Below are positions 1 through 9,627 of a stretch of 19,369 nt of DNA, in pieces. Below the pieces are notes generated by a model. That model did not search any database. It worked only from the letters and a program-made list of their open reading frames with translations, and was not told where the DNA came from. The stretch comes from Rhizopus sp. PT2906 (lineage: Eukaryota > Mucoromycota > Mucoromycetes > Mucorales > Rhizopodaceae): NCBI GenBank assembly GCA_025529335.1, contig JAMYHX010000650.1, positions 1 to 19,369 of the forward strand. Reading direction: 5' to 3'. Every line of letters starts with the position of its first letter. Position 1 is the stretch's first letter. A program made the translations under genes and the position numbers.

Positions 1-110
1 ATTAAACATATTTATACTAAAAATTTTAAGTTTAGTTTGATTGAACTTCATGAGGGGCATGAACTTCGTGCTGGTCACGAAATTCGTCTGTTTCAACTCC
101 GCTTTCGTTA

Positions 111-131
111 CAATACGAAATTTTCGTATTG
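111..131. repeat. 21-nt perfect palindrome
   Basis: The 10 bases CAATACGAAA (111-120) are followed by one T and then their exact reverse complement (122-131). It lies about 210 bp beyond the 3' end of tRNA-Pro. The flanking DNA has several related GAACTTCGT / GAAATTCGT words (about 46-90 and 150-160). It could be a protein-binding dyad or a repeat relic; the sequence alone gives no function. Confidence 0.6.
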
Positions 132-340
132 ATCTTGTGGTTCATGGTTACCAAATTCGTCCAAAAGGTTACAATAAATCATAAAAACTTGCATAAGACA
201 TGCAGAGTACAAGATACCAAAAATGATATCAATGATTTTAAAAGAACCATTCCTACTGGACCATTTTAAAGTCCGACAAACAAACGTCAAAAAATCATCC
301 CTTTATGCACCCGAATACCCGGGCACCGGCTGAATTGATC

Positions 341-412
341 GGGCTTCTCCGGGAATCGAACCCGGGACCTCTCGCACCCTAAGCGAGAATTATACCACTA
401 AACCAAGAAGCC
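341..412 (-). tRNA. tRNA-Pro (anticodon AGG)
   Basis: Read on the minus strand, this 72-nt sequence folds as a full cloverleaf. The acceptor GGCTTCT (412-406) pairs with AGAAGCC (348-342). The anticodon stem CTCGC/GCGAG encloses the loop TTAGGGT, giving anticodon AGG. The T-stem CCGGG/CCCGG encloses TTCGATT. Base 341 supplies the unpaired C discriminator expected of eukaryotic tRNA-Pro. The internal RNA polymerase III promoter is visible as an A box (plus 395-405) and a B box GGTTCGATTCC (plus 352-362). No intron is present. The first clear T-run on the minus strand is T6 at 289-294, about 46 nt past the end, which is rather distant for a terminator. CCA is not encoded, as expected for a nuclear gene. 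Confidence 0.96.
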
Positions 413-420
413 ATTTTGAT

Positions 421-1182
421 GTTTTCGTAAATGCAGGAAATAATATATTCGTACAAATTCACGTGATCTTTTCTATTCGTCTATCCCATTGTGCTTTTTT
501 CTGATTGTATGAGAAACTAAGAAGGATAAGAAGTTCTTGTTGTTCTTGAAAGTAATTATAGTTGAATAAATGTCGGTTATTTTAAAAACTCACTTTATCA
601 AACATTGTTTCAAATTTCGACCTCGCCATCTCCTATATATTGTACCTGAATTTACTAATCGGCTTTTTTCTTTTTTTTTTTTTTTTTCAATTTTGTGATA
701 TTTTAAACGTGCTGAAAGGATAACATACAGTAATATCACTCTAAGTTTTTTATTAGTTTGAAGCGTGCGGTTTATAAACACCAATGGATTGGTCATTATT
801 ATAATGTAATGTGGGAGACGTTGGTAGCATTGCACGTAGAGATCTTGGTATTGAGTTGTTAACAATAGCAATGCTTATGTCAAATGTTTTATGCAAGACG
901 TACTATAAACTTTATATTTGAAGACGATAATTTTGAGTTTTTTATTCTATTCATATCATCAATTTCAATGAAAATCCAAACACATCTATTTTACTGTCCA
1001 ACTAAAGCAAAGCCGCGACACAATATCTAAAGGAGATTGCAATAGTGGATAGGATGCAGGTAAAGACCAATATCAGACATGATCATATCTGACGGTTTAC
1101 GATGATGTCTTGGTATTATTCGTAATCTAATTAGCGTGTATACAAATACCTATTTGCTAACAATAAAATACTTTATTTAATT
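421..1182. other. Intergenic, no gene seen
   Basis: No supported gene. The stretch is AT-rich and holds a T-run near 667-687. Open frames on the minus strand here are low-complexity (a lysine-rich run from the T tract) and lack family similarity. An AATAAA on the minus strand (1172-1177) lies just past the RUD3 stop codon and probably sets that gene's 3' end. Confidence 0.6.
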
Positions 1183-3352
1183 CTACAGATCAATGTGATT
1201 TTCCGTGCTGGATAAAGTAACAGCTGATCTATTTCTACGTAAAGGGCTGGATTCTTTCAGCAAGAAAGATATCCATGCATCGGTAAATGACTATAAACAA
1301 TTAATATCTCATTCAAAGTATACCAGTCTTTACTTACTTCTGTTGCGGGCTGTTCTATAGCAGTAGGAGGCGGCGAGCCTAAAGATTGCTTTGGCCTTAA
1401 TAAGCCAATTTGTTCCTTTTCCTCTTCAGTTAAATGCAGTACATTGGCAATGATTGTTAAAATATCATATCGTTTCCTGTCACCACGAGGCGTGTTCAAA
1501 AATCCTATGAGCAAATTGCTTATGAGCTGACTATAGATGAATGTGTTGTTAGATTCAATGTATATGCAATAGCAAATTGCATAGCATTTACCGATCCACG
1601 CTGTCTTCACTTGCTTCTTCTTTTAGTTTTCTCATAGCTTCTACGAGGTGTTCGTTAAGTATAATGGCTTCATGCCGTAACTTGCCAATTAGCAGGTTCT
1701 TTTCTTTGATCTCCTTCTCATATCGCTCTGCTTTTTCAACTCCTTGTTGATATTTTTCCAGAGCGGCTTCTGCTGTAAGGGCTCTTTGCTCATATTCCTT
1801 CCATGATTTTTTTGCTACATCTAACTGCTTTTGTACGTGTTCGATGGCTGCCTGCATTTCAGCGTCTTTTGCTATAAAAGCAATAATCAGTTTCATTCTA
1901 GTCGATTTTATGTGTATATATATCATCCTACTTGCTTGAAATTCTTCCAAGACAGTCTGTAAATTAGTTAAACTTGTCTTTTCAGACTCTCTCTCTGCTT
2001 GCTCTGTAGCAAGCTTGATCTTCAATGCTTCAAGTTCTGTCTGAGTCTTTTGTAATTTCTCTTGAACTTGGCTACATTGTACATCCATTTCCATTGTCAT
2101 AGACTCGTATTCTTCACATTTCGTTCGAAGTTCTTCTACTTGTTGTGAGAGATTTCTGATCGCCCGTTGCTGCTTTTCTTGTTCTTCTATGTGCTCCTGT
2201 TCTTTTATGTTTAACTGAGCCTGGCAATCTTCGAGTTGTTGATTTGCAGCGTCCAACTGATTTGTTAATTCGCTAACCTTTTCTCTCAATTGTTTATCCT
2301 GTTCCAATCGAGGTGTTAGTGTTTCCTTGATGTGCGCTAGTTTTCCTATTAGTGATTGATGTTCCTTGTATAACGAGTCTCTCTTATTTTCTGATTCTGT
2401 CAAATTATTCTTTGCATCCGATAATTGTCTTTCAAGAGATTCTATTTGACTTTCTAGTTCTTCCTTTTCTGAGCTTAACTTTTCCTTTTCTTCTGATAGT
2501 TCATTGTTGGTAATATTCAACTGTGTGATCTGTCGTTTCAAGTCTATCTCCATAAACAAATCAGTAAGATATTTTATGTCCCCTTTTATCCATAAAGTAT
2601 TTCTTTTCTTTAATACCTTTTTGAACTTCATCTATATTGGATTGATGACTATTTACTGTATTTTGAAGTTGGCGTAGATCGCTCCTGACTTGCTCCAAAG
2701 TTAATCGCAAAGAGGGCGTAATAGAGCTATCCTCGATTGTTCCATTCTCAGGATCTTGTAAAATATTTTTCAAACTAGTTTCAATGTCATCTTTTGTATG
2801 TTAACGACTTGATACACACTTTCTCTTTATGATGATGATTTACAAACCTTGAGCTGCTTGTGATAAAGGAGCATTAGCTGCCTTCTTTGGTATTCTCTTT
2901 TGAACGGATTTGATATAACTATCTAACAAGGTTGAGGTGGACACATCTGGGATATTTTTATGTTCTTCGTCAATAGCTGTTTCAAGAATATCCACGAGCT
3001 GCTTTATCTCTTTTTGATGGCCCTTTTTCGTATCATTCAACTTTGTTTTCAAGTCGTTTATTTCCTTTGATAACTCCTCCCTTTGTTTTTTTTCTTCGGT
3101 CACCTTTTTTGACAGGTTGGCATTCTCTTGAGTGAGTGCCTTAAGATGACTACCTGCTTGTGTCAGCTTTTTTTGAAAGTTCAGTAACTGAGCGTGTTCT
3201 TCCTTCCAGCTTGCTTCTTTTTTCTCATATTCTTTAAGCTTTGACTTTAAAGTCTCCACTATTTTTTAAATGTATTAACATGATGAACAAAGCGAGATGA
3301 AGTGAGATGGAGAGAGAGAGAGAGATTTACCTTCTTCTGCTACTGCTGACAT
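1183..3352 (-). CDS. RUD3: Golgin with C-terminal GRAB/GRIP-like domain, Rud3/GMAP-210 type
   Basis: Joined model, complement: 3352-3331, 3258-2844, 2774-2617, 2543-1932, 1871-1592, 1530-1338, 1290-1183. This gives 595 residues with no internal stop. Most of the protein is charged heptad-type coiled coil rich in E, K, Q and L (about residues 8-490). The C-terminus (from about 497) reads DRQLISNLLIGFL, then PRGDRKRYD, then a helix ending EEKEQIGLLRP; the last exon adds SFTDAWISFLLKE. This is the GRIP-related Arf-binding (GRAB) arrangement. The position held by the Arl1-contacting Tyr in true GRIP domains is Leu here, which favours Rud3/GMAP-210 (Arf1 binding) over Imh1. Family role: tethering at the cis-Golgi in ER-Golgi traffic. 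The start (3352) sits in a 22-nt first exon before a GA-rich intron. The 60-nt intron 1931-1872 is in frame and stop-free, so its retention would insert 20 residues. Function is inferred from domain architecture. Confidence 0.85.
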
Positions 3353-4394
3353 TTCAAAAAGAAATACATGTTTTTTGGGATTTTAATATCAGACATTTTA
3401 AAATGGGATAAAACCATTTTCAACCGCACGCCGATCCGCTGAGGATATCACGTCTCCTCCAAATCATTCAGATTTGCAAACAAACATCTAATATCAACCC
3501 CAATCGATCACAAGGTTATCTCTATCTTTTTGGCGAATCACCTTCTCGTCCTAAGGAATGCCTTCAAGGCCATAATATTGTTCAGTTCAATGTTTAAGCC
3601 TCCTGAGAGACCGCAGTTTACTTGGTGCATCCTTTCAACTAACTGATCCTCAGTGAAGCATGGAATGCGACTGTCTCAACTAGTATTTTTATTACAGTTA
3701 TTTTTTCATATATTTTACTTATATCAATATAATGTTGTCAAGTATAATGCATATGGGCGCGTATAGTTATTCATTCTCTTTATAAAAACAAAAGGTTTTC
3801 ATATTTATAATGGATAACGCGACAGTTCACAAAACACCAGGATTTATGCCGTATTGCCATATATCTGGAAAGCTAGAAAAGAACGCATTTCAGACCCTCC
3901 AATAGCCTTGGTAATTATATTGCTAATATCAAGAGATCATTCGCTATGTGATATTGTCGATGAATAAGTAGCTTTACCTCTAACGCATAAGAATGCGACA
4001 ACACTATCGTTTTATATGCAAACAGAAGTATTACTTAACCAGTGACGATTGAACATGTCGTGATATATGTTAACATGTTGTTAGTATCTTTGTATAATTC
4101 ACTCTTACAGTATAAGTTTACAGCTTTTTAATGCTTTATAGCTGTTATTATCGGTTTTCACCTTTTTTAACATGCATCGAATGCCTTGGTAATATCCTTG
4201 ATGTGCTTCGTTTTTGGTACAAGTACAGCCACTCTTACAGTAGAAGCGAAGATCACTGTATTTGGAAAATGGCTCTCTGTTCTGGAAAGTTATTGTCGTT
4301 GATTGAAATTTTATTTTATATTTTTTTTTTCTCTACTCTTCTTTATATTTCTTTTTTCTTCTTCTCCCCTTCTGATATATCCTCCTCCTCTTAG
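3353..4394. other. Intergenic between divergent RUD3 and SERF genes
   Basis: About 1 kb with no complete gene. It holds the upstream regions of two divergent genes, a possible transposase relic (3786-3905, plus) and a 45-codon open minus-strand frame without a start (3675-3538). A pyrimidine-rich tract (about 4317-4392) runs to TTAG immediately before the SERF ATG and resembles a splice acceptor, so a 5'-UTR intron ending there is possible. The 87-codon plus frame at 4131-4394 lies in this leader and is probably not translated. Confidence 0.5.
3786..3905 (+). pseudogene. Possible DDE transposase fragment (IS630/Tc1-mariner-like)
   Basis: A short open frame reads VFIFIMDNATVHKTPGF and then stops at 3903-3905. 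A hydrophobic beta strand ending in MDN, followed by a histidine three or four residues later, is the pattern around the second catalytic Asp of IS630/Tc1/mariner transposases. Nothing else of a transposase is visible: no DNA-binding domain, no other catalytic residues and no terminal repeats. An adjacent +1 frame stays open to about 3967. If real, this is a decayed fragment. The match is one short motif, so chance remains a serious alternative. Confidence 0.3.
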
Positions 4395-4703
4395 ATGACT
4401 CGTAAGTGTTAACCATTGAACATCTCTTAAAGCTGATAAAAATGATTCCAAGCTTGTTCTTATAGGCGGCAATCAAAGAGAACAAGCACGTTTAAAGAAC
4501 CTTAAGAAAAAAGAAAAAGAAAACAAGGGAAAGTCAAATTTGAACGGCATGACTGTCACCCAAAAGAAAGAATAGTAAGCAAAGAGAGCTTGATATCAAA
4601 AAGGTTATTCACCATTTATTCTAGTGATGCTGCCATTATGCGTGCTAAACAAGAAGCTGCAGCAGCGAAAAAAGCAGCTGAAGCTGCCGGAAAGAAAAAA
4701 TAA
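4395..4703 (+). CDS. SERF/4F5 family small basic protein
   Basis: Joined exons 4395-4401, 4466-4574 and 4625-4703 encode 64 residues. The N-terminus MTRGNQREQAR is the hallmark start of the 4F5/SERF family. A lysine-rich stretch follows, and then an alanine/lysine-rich helix (DAAIMRAKQEAAAAKK) ending GKKK. Family members are short, highly charged proteins linked to nucleic-acid binding and to promotion of amyloid aggregation (MOAG-4/SERF). The first coding exon is only 7 nt (ATGACTC); the Arg codon is split across intron 1 (GTAAGTG...TATAG, 64 nt). Intron 2 is 50 nt and splits a Tyr codon. The start is fixed by family conservation. An AATAAA at 4871-4876 may end the transcript, which converges on the AAA ATPase gene. 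Confidence 0.9.
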
Positions 4704-5037
4704 GTATAAAAGGCTCTTATTCCTTCAAAGGGTCGATATTAAAGTATGTATAAACGAAGCACAAAGAGAACAAAATAATCCTCCCCAACTTCAATAGCCA
4801 AAACTGTCTAACATTTTAAAATAGTTTTTTTTTTATTTTTTTAAATGAAGGCTAATTGATCCCAGTTTACAATAAATACACAATAAACTACGCCTAAACA
4901 TTGCAGAGCTGGCCTTGTAAGATAAACTAGAAGCGAAAACAAGTCTCATTCTTTATTGTTAGTCATTAAAATACAACAGTCATCTCTTAATATGAAAGGT
5001 TAGTTTTTTTTTGTTTTAATAAAAAGATTAAGGCGTT

Positions 5038-7181
5038 TTATTTGGTAATTTTGGGCATATTCAAAGCTGTATGTGCCTGTAAGATATCTTGCATGGTTAT
5101 CCTTTGTGCATTCATATCTTTTCTTAACGCCAATGTACCCGCCTCTCTATAATATATGTGTGTTTAAGAAAAAAGACATTTTATCGTTATTTTTTAAAAA
5201 TATACCTGAACAAATTCTCAATGTCAGCCCCTGTACATGATTCGGTTTGATACGCTAATGTCACAGGATCCACATCGTCAGCTACTGCTACTCTATGCAT
5301 ATAGGCTTTGATTATTTCTATACGTTCCTCTAACGTAGGTAAATCCACAAGAATTAGCTGATCCAATCGTCCTGGTCTTAATATAGCATCATCAATATGA
5401 TCTAGCCTATTTGTACAGCCAATGACAACAACACCTTGTCTGCCCTCAACACCGTCCATTTCGTTCAACAAAGTGCTCAACACTCGTTCGTTTACTCCTC
5501 CCGAAATATCATTCAGTCCTCTCTTGGTGCCTATTGCATCCATTTCATCAATAAATATAATACAGGGTGAGATCCTTTTGGCAGTGGCAAATATAGTTCT
5601 AATCTTTTCCTCAGTCTCGCCTAGATATTTTGAAAATATCTCTGGGCTAAACAAACAAGATTAGTATTATATACATGTTATGCTTCAACATATACCCTTT
5701 AATAGAAATGACATTCATCATAGACTCAGTAATGAGTGCTTGCACCAGAGCTGTCTTTCCTGTACCTGATGGGCCATGCAGCAATAAACCAGAGGGTGGT
5801 CGAATGCCCAGTTTTGTAAATACATGTGGTTCTCGTAAAGGTAAAAGGATGGCTTGTTTCATCCGATCCTTTATCTCTTTGTACCCACCAAGCTCACTCC
5901 AGTCTCTTTTAGGCATTGTAGCCTCTTGCTCTAGTTGCTGTGAAGGTCTGTGAACCTGTATGGCATATTCAAAATCTTCCCATTGAATATCAGAAGAGAT
6001 AGATAGCTGTTCTAATCGGTTCACTATATCCTCCTCCTTTGCTGCCTTTCTTCTTTTTGATTTCAACATGGCTTGCCGTATCAGTGATTTTAAATCTCTT
6101 GCGACATAGCCAGAGGTACGCAAGCTTATTTGTGTAGAATATTTTTCAACGGTTTGTTCATCTAAATCCAATACTTTCATCATTTCTTTCAAGAGTGATT
6201 TTCTTTGTGTCCTATATACATGAAAAAGATAAGTCAAGTAAAGAGGCTTAAAAAAGAGCATTCATACATGGTTGGAATCGGCAGTGCCATATGTTGTCTG
6301 AATATATCTGTTCGTTTGAAGGCATCAGGTAGTGATGACAATTGATGGGCTAATCCAATAACACATATCTGTTTGTGATCATCTATTCTATTTATTTCAG
6401 TTGATATAATGTGAATCAATTTGCTTGCTTTATCTTTTCCAACAGAACCAAGCGCGTTTAGATCGCGTAGGATGATGATGGATGGTGTCGTATGAGCAGC
6501 TTTATTCATCATTAAGCAAAGTGGGTTATAATTTACAAATTCTGGTGAACTATACTCCTCCTCTTTAAACTGTAGTAGGTCATAGATTGATAGTTCATAC
6601 AATATACACGATAATGATTCAGCAACATGTCTATTATCATAAAATTAGTATTAGATATATTCAAAGATCATCATTTACCTTATTAGCGTTGTCTTTCCTA
6701 CACCTGACGCGCCATGAATTAATACAGACTTTACTATCGGAATATCCAATGTTTTGTAGGCCGTGGAATTCATAAACGAATGATCTAGTTTTATTAAGCA
6801 CACAACGCTTTGTCTTATTCTCTTATTCCTCTTACTAATAATCTCTACTAGACTTGTTACATAAATATCATTTGTATATTCTCTTTTCGGTGGTCTTTCT
6901 ATGCATATCTCGATATCTGTTGTATTTTTGTCTATTTTACACATTTCGTTAAAGATCTTTTTAATCGTACAACGAATGATCCGATTGCCCAACTTCCATT
7001 GAATCACTTTGCCTTCACACAACTATTTATGATGTAAATAAAAAGCAGGTTGAGTATCACTATATTTTACTGTTAAACCGTGAAGTCGTCTTTGGATCAT
7101 GGCATGGTAATCAGGTATTTGTCTTCCATTGACATAAACTGGTCGATAATAATTTAGTTCAACAATAACTTTGTTTGACAT
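5038..7181 (-). CDS. Tandem AAA ATPase, CDC48/AFG2 family, SPATA5L1 (AFG2B)-like
   Basis: Joined model, complement: 7181-7071, 7022-6679, 6630-6268, 6211-5696, 5646-5206, 5146-5038; 627 residues. A short N-domain (about 1-130) precedes two AAA modules. D1 keeps Walker A (GASGVGKT, 141-148), but the Walker B position reads IIILRDLNAL (203-212), so the usual Asp-Glu pair is Arg-Asp, and the usual arginine-finger segment is AFKRTDIFR. D1 may therefore bind but not hydrolyse ATP. D2 is intact: GPSGTGKT (419-426, Ser for Pro), IIFIDEMD (474-481), sensor-1 Asn in CTNR, arginine finger LRPGRLD, and the TGAD sensor-2 motif. The short length and the C-terminal end resemble SPATA5L1/AFG2B, which in animals acts with AFG2A in ribosome maturation. 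Pex1/Pex6 also have a degenerate D1 but are longer. AAA family assignment is firm; the subfamily is inference. Confidence 0.88.
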
Positions 7182-7232
7182 TAAGAAAGGAAGGAAAAAA
7201 AAAAAAAAACGATGTCGGGTCTATTTTTATTA

Positions 7233-8089
7233 CTATTTTGCTTTGGATATCTCAAGTAAGAACACACTGGAGAGTATACCTGCATTGACCTTTATTTCAG
7301 ATTCGGTATCTTGTTCACAAGTATATTTTAATTCATCAAATTCAAATGCATCCTTGGATATGAGTCTACACTGGAGATTCCACTTGTCTAATATATATTG
7401 AATACTTCTCTTTGAGCTTCTCTCTTGGTAGGTTGTATAAAATATGCAATGTGGATTATGATGATGTATAACATAGGATACAAGCACAAGTAGGTTCTCG
7501 AATTCTAAATCGTTTTATTATTATTATTGTTATTATTATTATTATCATGTTTACCTTTAGGATCGTAAAATGTATCGCTACCAATGATATAATCAATAGA
7601 AGAATTCCATTCTGCTTGTATCGTATGTTGTATCAAATAGTCTATACTATTTGGTGTACCAAATTGACCCCATTCAAGTGCACCTATCCAGACACTATCA
7701 GAGACTTGATTAAGTTCAAGGCATTGTTGCATGGTTGGCACGATGCTTTCAATATCAGTAACTACCATATGAGAAGGTTTTGATGACTTTATGATTGTCA
7801 AGGAAGGTAAACATGTGCCTGCACCTACTTCCAGAACTGTCTTATTGATGAAACTTGTACGATTATAGAATAAAAACTCGCTTAGGACAAGAGCAGATGG
7901 CCAAACATAGCAACCGTATGCGGCATCAAGAACCTATTCTATATCTTTTCAGTTTTTGAAATTGTTTATTCTGTGTGCTTGCTTTACTTGTTCAATGTAG
8001 ACTTTGACTTCATCAACTTGATCTGTTTCTTTGTCATAATGAAAATATGAAATGCGTTTTCTACTTTTTAAAGCACTTTTCAAAGACAT
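7233..8089 (-). CDS. METTL23-type protein methyltransferase
   Basis: Joined exons, complement: 8089-7988, 7933-7555, 7504-7233; 250 residues. After a short basic N-terminus the protein reads GCYVWPSALVLSEFL and then motif I, VLEVGAGTCLPSL (67-79), which binds S-adenosylmethionine. An acidic TD follows at the end of the next strand, then ALEWGQFG, and the family-16 methyltransferase motif IIGSDTFYDPKEFENLL. The C-terminus (YTTYQERS, then LEISKAK) matches METTL23 in order and spacing. Mammalian METTL23 is reported as a histone H3 R17 methyltransferase; the fungal substrate is unknown. Exon 2/3 joining across 7554-7505 uses an intron made largely of an AAT/ATT microsatellite. An AATAAA (7231-7226) lies 1 nt past the stop, and the AAA gene starts only 51 bp further on, so the two minus-strand genes are tightly spaced. 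Confidence 0.88.
7517..7545. repeat. ATT microsatellite inside METTL23 intron 2
   Basis: A run of ATT triplets with one interruption fills most of the 50-nt intron between METTL23 exons 2 and 3. If read through, it gives a run of asparagines. Length variation here would alter intron size, or insert asparagine codons if the intron were retained. Confidence 0.85.
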
Positions 8090-8249
8090 TCAAAAAAGGG
8101 ACGACAATGTGTGTGTGTGTATGCGTCCTAAAGTCCTTTCGGATACCGATGTGTGACTATTATTGGACTATTTAACAGAATTCTGTGGTGTCCTTGTCCA
8201 AAAAAAAATAAGGCCCCCCCTATCCCGCCTTTTTTTTAGTATTGGCAAT
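8090..8249. promoter_or_regulatory. 160-bp divergent promoter of METTL23 and uL10m
   Basis: The start codons of METTL23 (minus, 8089) and the mitochondrial L10 gene (plus, 8250) are 160 bp apart, so this segment must hold both promoters. It contains a TG repeat (8108-8120), an inverted CCAAT box (ATTGG near 8162), a run of A followed by a run of seven C (about 8202-8220), and a T-run (about 8229-8237) just before the L10 start. No clear TATA box was seen. Which elements act is not known. Confidence 0.75.
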
Positions 8250-8973
8250 ATGTCCCTTAGATCATGTAAGACAGACAATAGGCAAATACGATATGATTCT
8301 TAGTTACTTCTTTAATAGTTAGTCACTCTTTAGTTAGCAACCTAAAGCCTATAAATAATACAATCATTCGTAGCTGTAAGATCATGACATTTCCACTTTA
8401 TTTTTTTACTTATTTCAATCATTAGACGCTACACAAAAGAGAGTCCCTGTTCACCCTCCTCGACGCACCTTTCTTTATAATAAATACAATGACATCATCC
8501 AGAACAACCGAGCTGTCTTTATATTTCAACACAACAATCTCAACGTCAAGGAATTCACTCAGATCAGACAAGGCTTGAGCCAAATACAAGGTGGATCGGA
8601 AACAACATTGACCGTCTTGCGTCCTAGTATCTTTGCAGCTGCCTTACGCGAAACAAGATATCTCAACCTGGAACCTTTATTGACCGGACCAACCTGCGTT
8701 TTTTACACCAATGCTTCAGATAACGAACACCCAGAGTTACTCAAAAAGTCAGTAGAGTTGCTTTCAAAGAACAAAAAGATGTTGTTGTTGGGAGGAAAAT
8801 TAGATGATAACTTATTGACACAAGGTGATGTATTGAAGGTAGTGGAATTACCACCTCTTGATCAACTTCGAGCTCAACTCGTTGGTGTTGTCGAAGCTCC
8901 TGCTCGTAAGTTGATCAGTACATTGAGTCAACCTTCTAGTGAATTACACAGTGTGTTGAGCAGAAGAATCTAA
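8250..8973 (+). CDS. Mitochondrial large-subunit ribosomal protein uL10m (L10)
   Basis: Joined exons 8250-8265, 8334-8375 and 8426-8973 encode 201 residues. The N-terminus (MSLRSFSNLKPINNTIIRSY, then ATQKR) is rich in R, S and hydroxylated residues and lacks acidic residues, as expected of a mitochondrial presequence; cleavage near RSY-ATQ is likely. The body then follows bacterial L10: NNRAVFIFQHNNLN (the exposed N-terminal strand), FTQIRQGL, a basic/Thr strand, and near the end LVGVVEAPARKLISTLSQP, equivalent to the L10 region before the L7/L12-binding helix. L10 anchors the L7/L12 stalk at the ribosome base; this copy would act in the mitochondrial ribosome (yeast counterpart Mrpl11). The start needs two introns (68 and 50 nt) and a 16-nt first exon; no ATG exists in frame in the main exon's upstream extension. 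AATAAA lies at 8992-8997. Confidence 0.9.
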
Positions 8974-9173
8974 GAACGTGTTTATTATTAAAATAAAATA
9001 GCGCACAGTCTTTTAATGTATAGAACAAGAAAAGAGGGTTGTTCACAAATGTTTGATTGTAATCATGTAGTCAATGATCCTATTGTGAGGTGAAAGAAAC
9101 TTAGATGGATTTCGGAGAGTAGGTTAAGTGGCCTACTCTAACGCCCTTCAACATGATTTACCATACAAAAATA

Positions 9174-9627
9174 TCAAACGCAATGTGTACTTAAGCAATA
9201 TCTTCACAATCCATGTAACGAATGCATCTAATAGATATTTTAGCAAAGTTCTATTTTATTTTATTCTTTTTGTGGTCGTTTTGCATTCCCTCCAAAGGTG
9301 AGAAAAGAAATCACATATGCTGACTTGAGTGGGAAGATCCAATACACGGTACACTTGCACTCGACATCCAACCTAACTTCTACTGCTGCCCGATATGATG
9401 TCGCTGTAGTAACCTCGCTGCATACTCTGCTTTATTTGATACTATTACTCATCAGGCATCGTTGCGTTGCCATTCCTTTCAATCTGGGACTGGATATGAT
9501 TGTACATCAACTCAGTCATAAAGCGACTATCAAGATTATTCTTTCCTCGTCTGAAGAAATAATTTAACGGTCGCAATAAGGACGTGAAGTCGATGACAAG
9601 TTCACTTCTTGAGCCTTCCTTGTCCAA
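9174..9627 (-). pseudogene. Unrecognised minus-strand open frame, possibly a decayed or incomplete gene
   Basis: A frame from 9627 (TTG; no upstream ATG) reads through ELVIDFTSLLRPL and FMTELMYNHIQSQIE to MPDE, with a stop at 9445. A GTAATAG donor inside that Asp-Glu-stop junction and an acceptor CAGTAG about 69 nt later could join it in phase to a second open segment (VRLDVECKCTVYWIF...) that ends in a lysine-rich tail near 9260. The join is plausible but unsupported by any family I recognise, and no start codon fits. The opposite strand is also open for 89 codons (9298-9567). Low confidence that this is a functional gene; the lower boundary is approximate. Confidence 0.2.

Noticed and set aside
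590..871. 93-codon minus-strand open frame
   Set aside because: Lysine-rich segment produced by a T-run, no recognisable family and no splice-linked neighbour.
4131..4394. 87-codon plus-strand open frame before SERF
   Set aside because: It lies in the pyrimidine-rich leader, is Phe/Ser/Leu-rich from the T/C tract, has no family similarity, and ends exactly where the SERF ATG begins.
5422..5953. Two plus-strand open frames of 80-92 codons
   Set aside because: Antisense to the D2 domain of the AAA ATPase, with no independent support.
9116..9139. 8-bp hairpin downstream of uL10m considered as a terminator
   Set aside because: The uL10m AATAAA is 120 bp earlier, and intrinsic hairpin terminators do not apply to RNA polymerase II genes.
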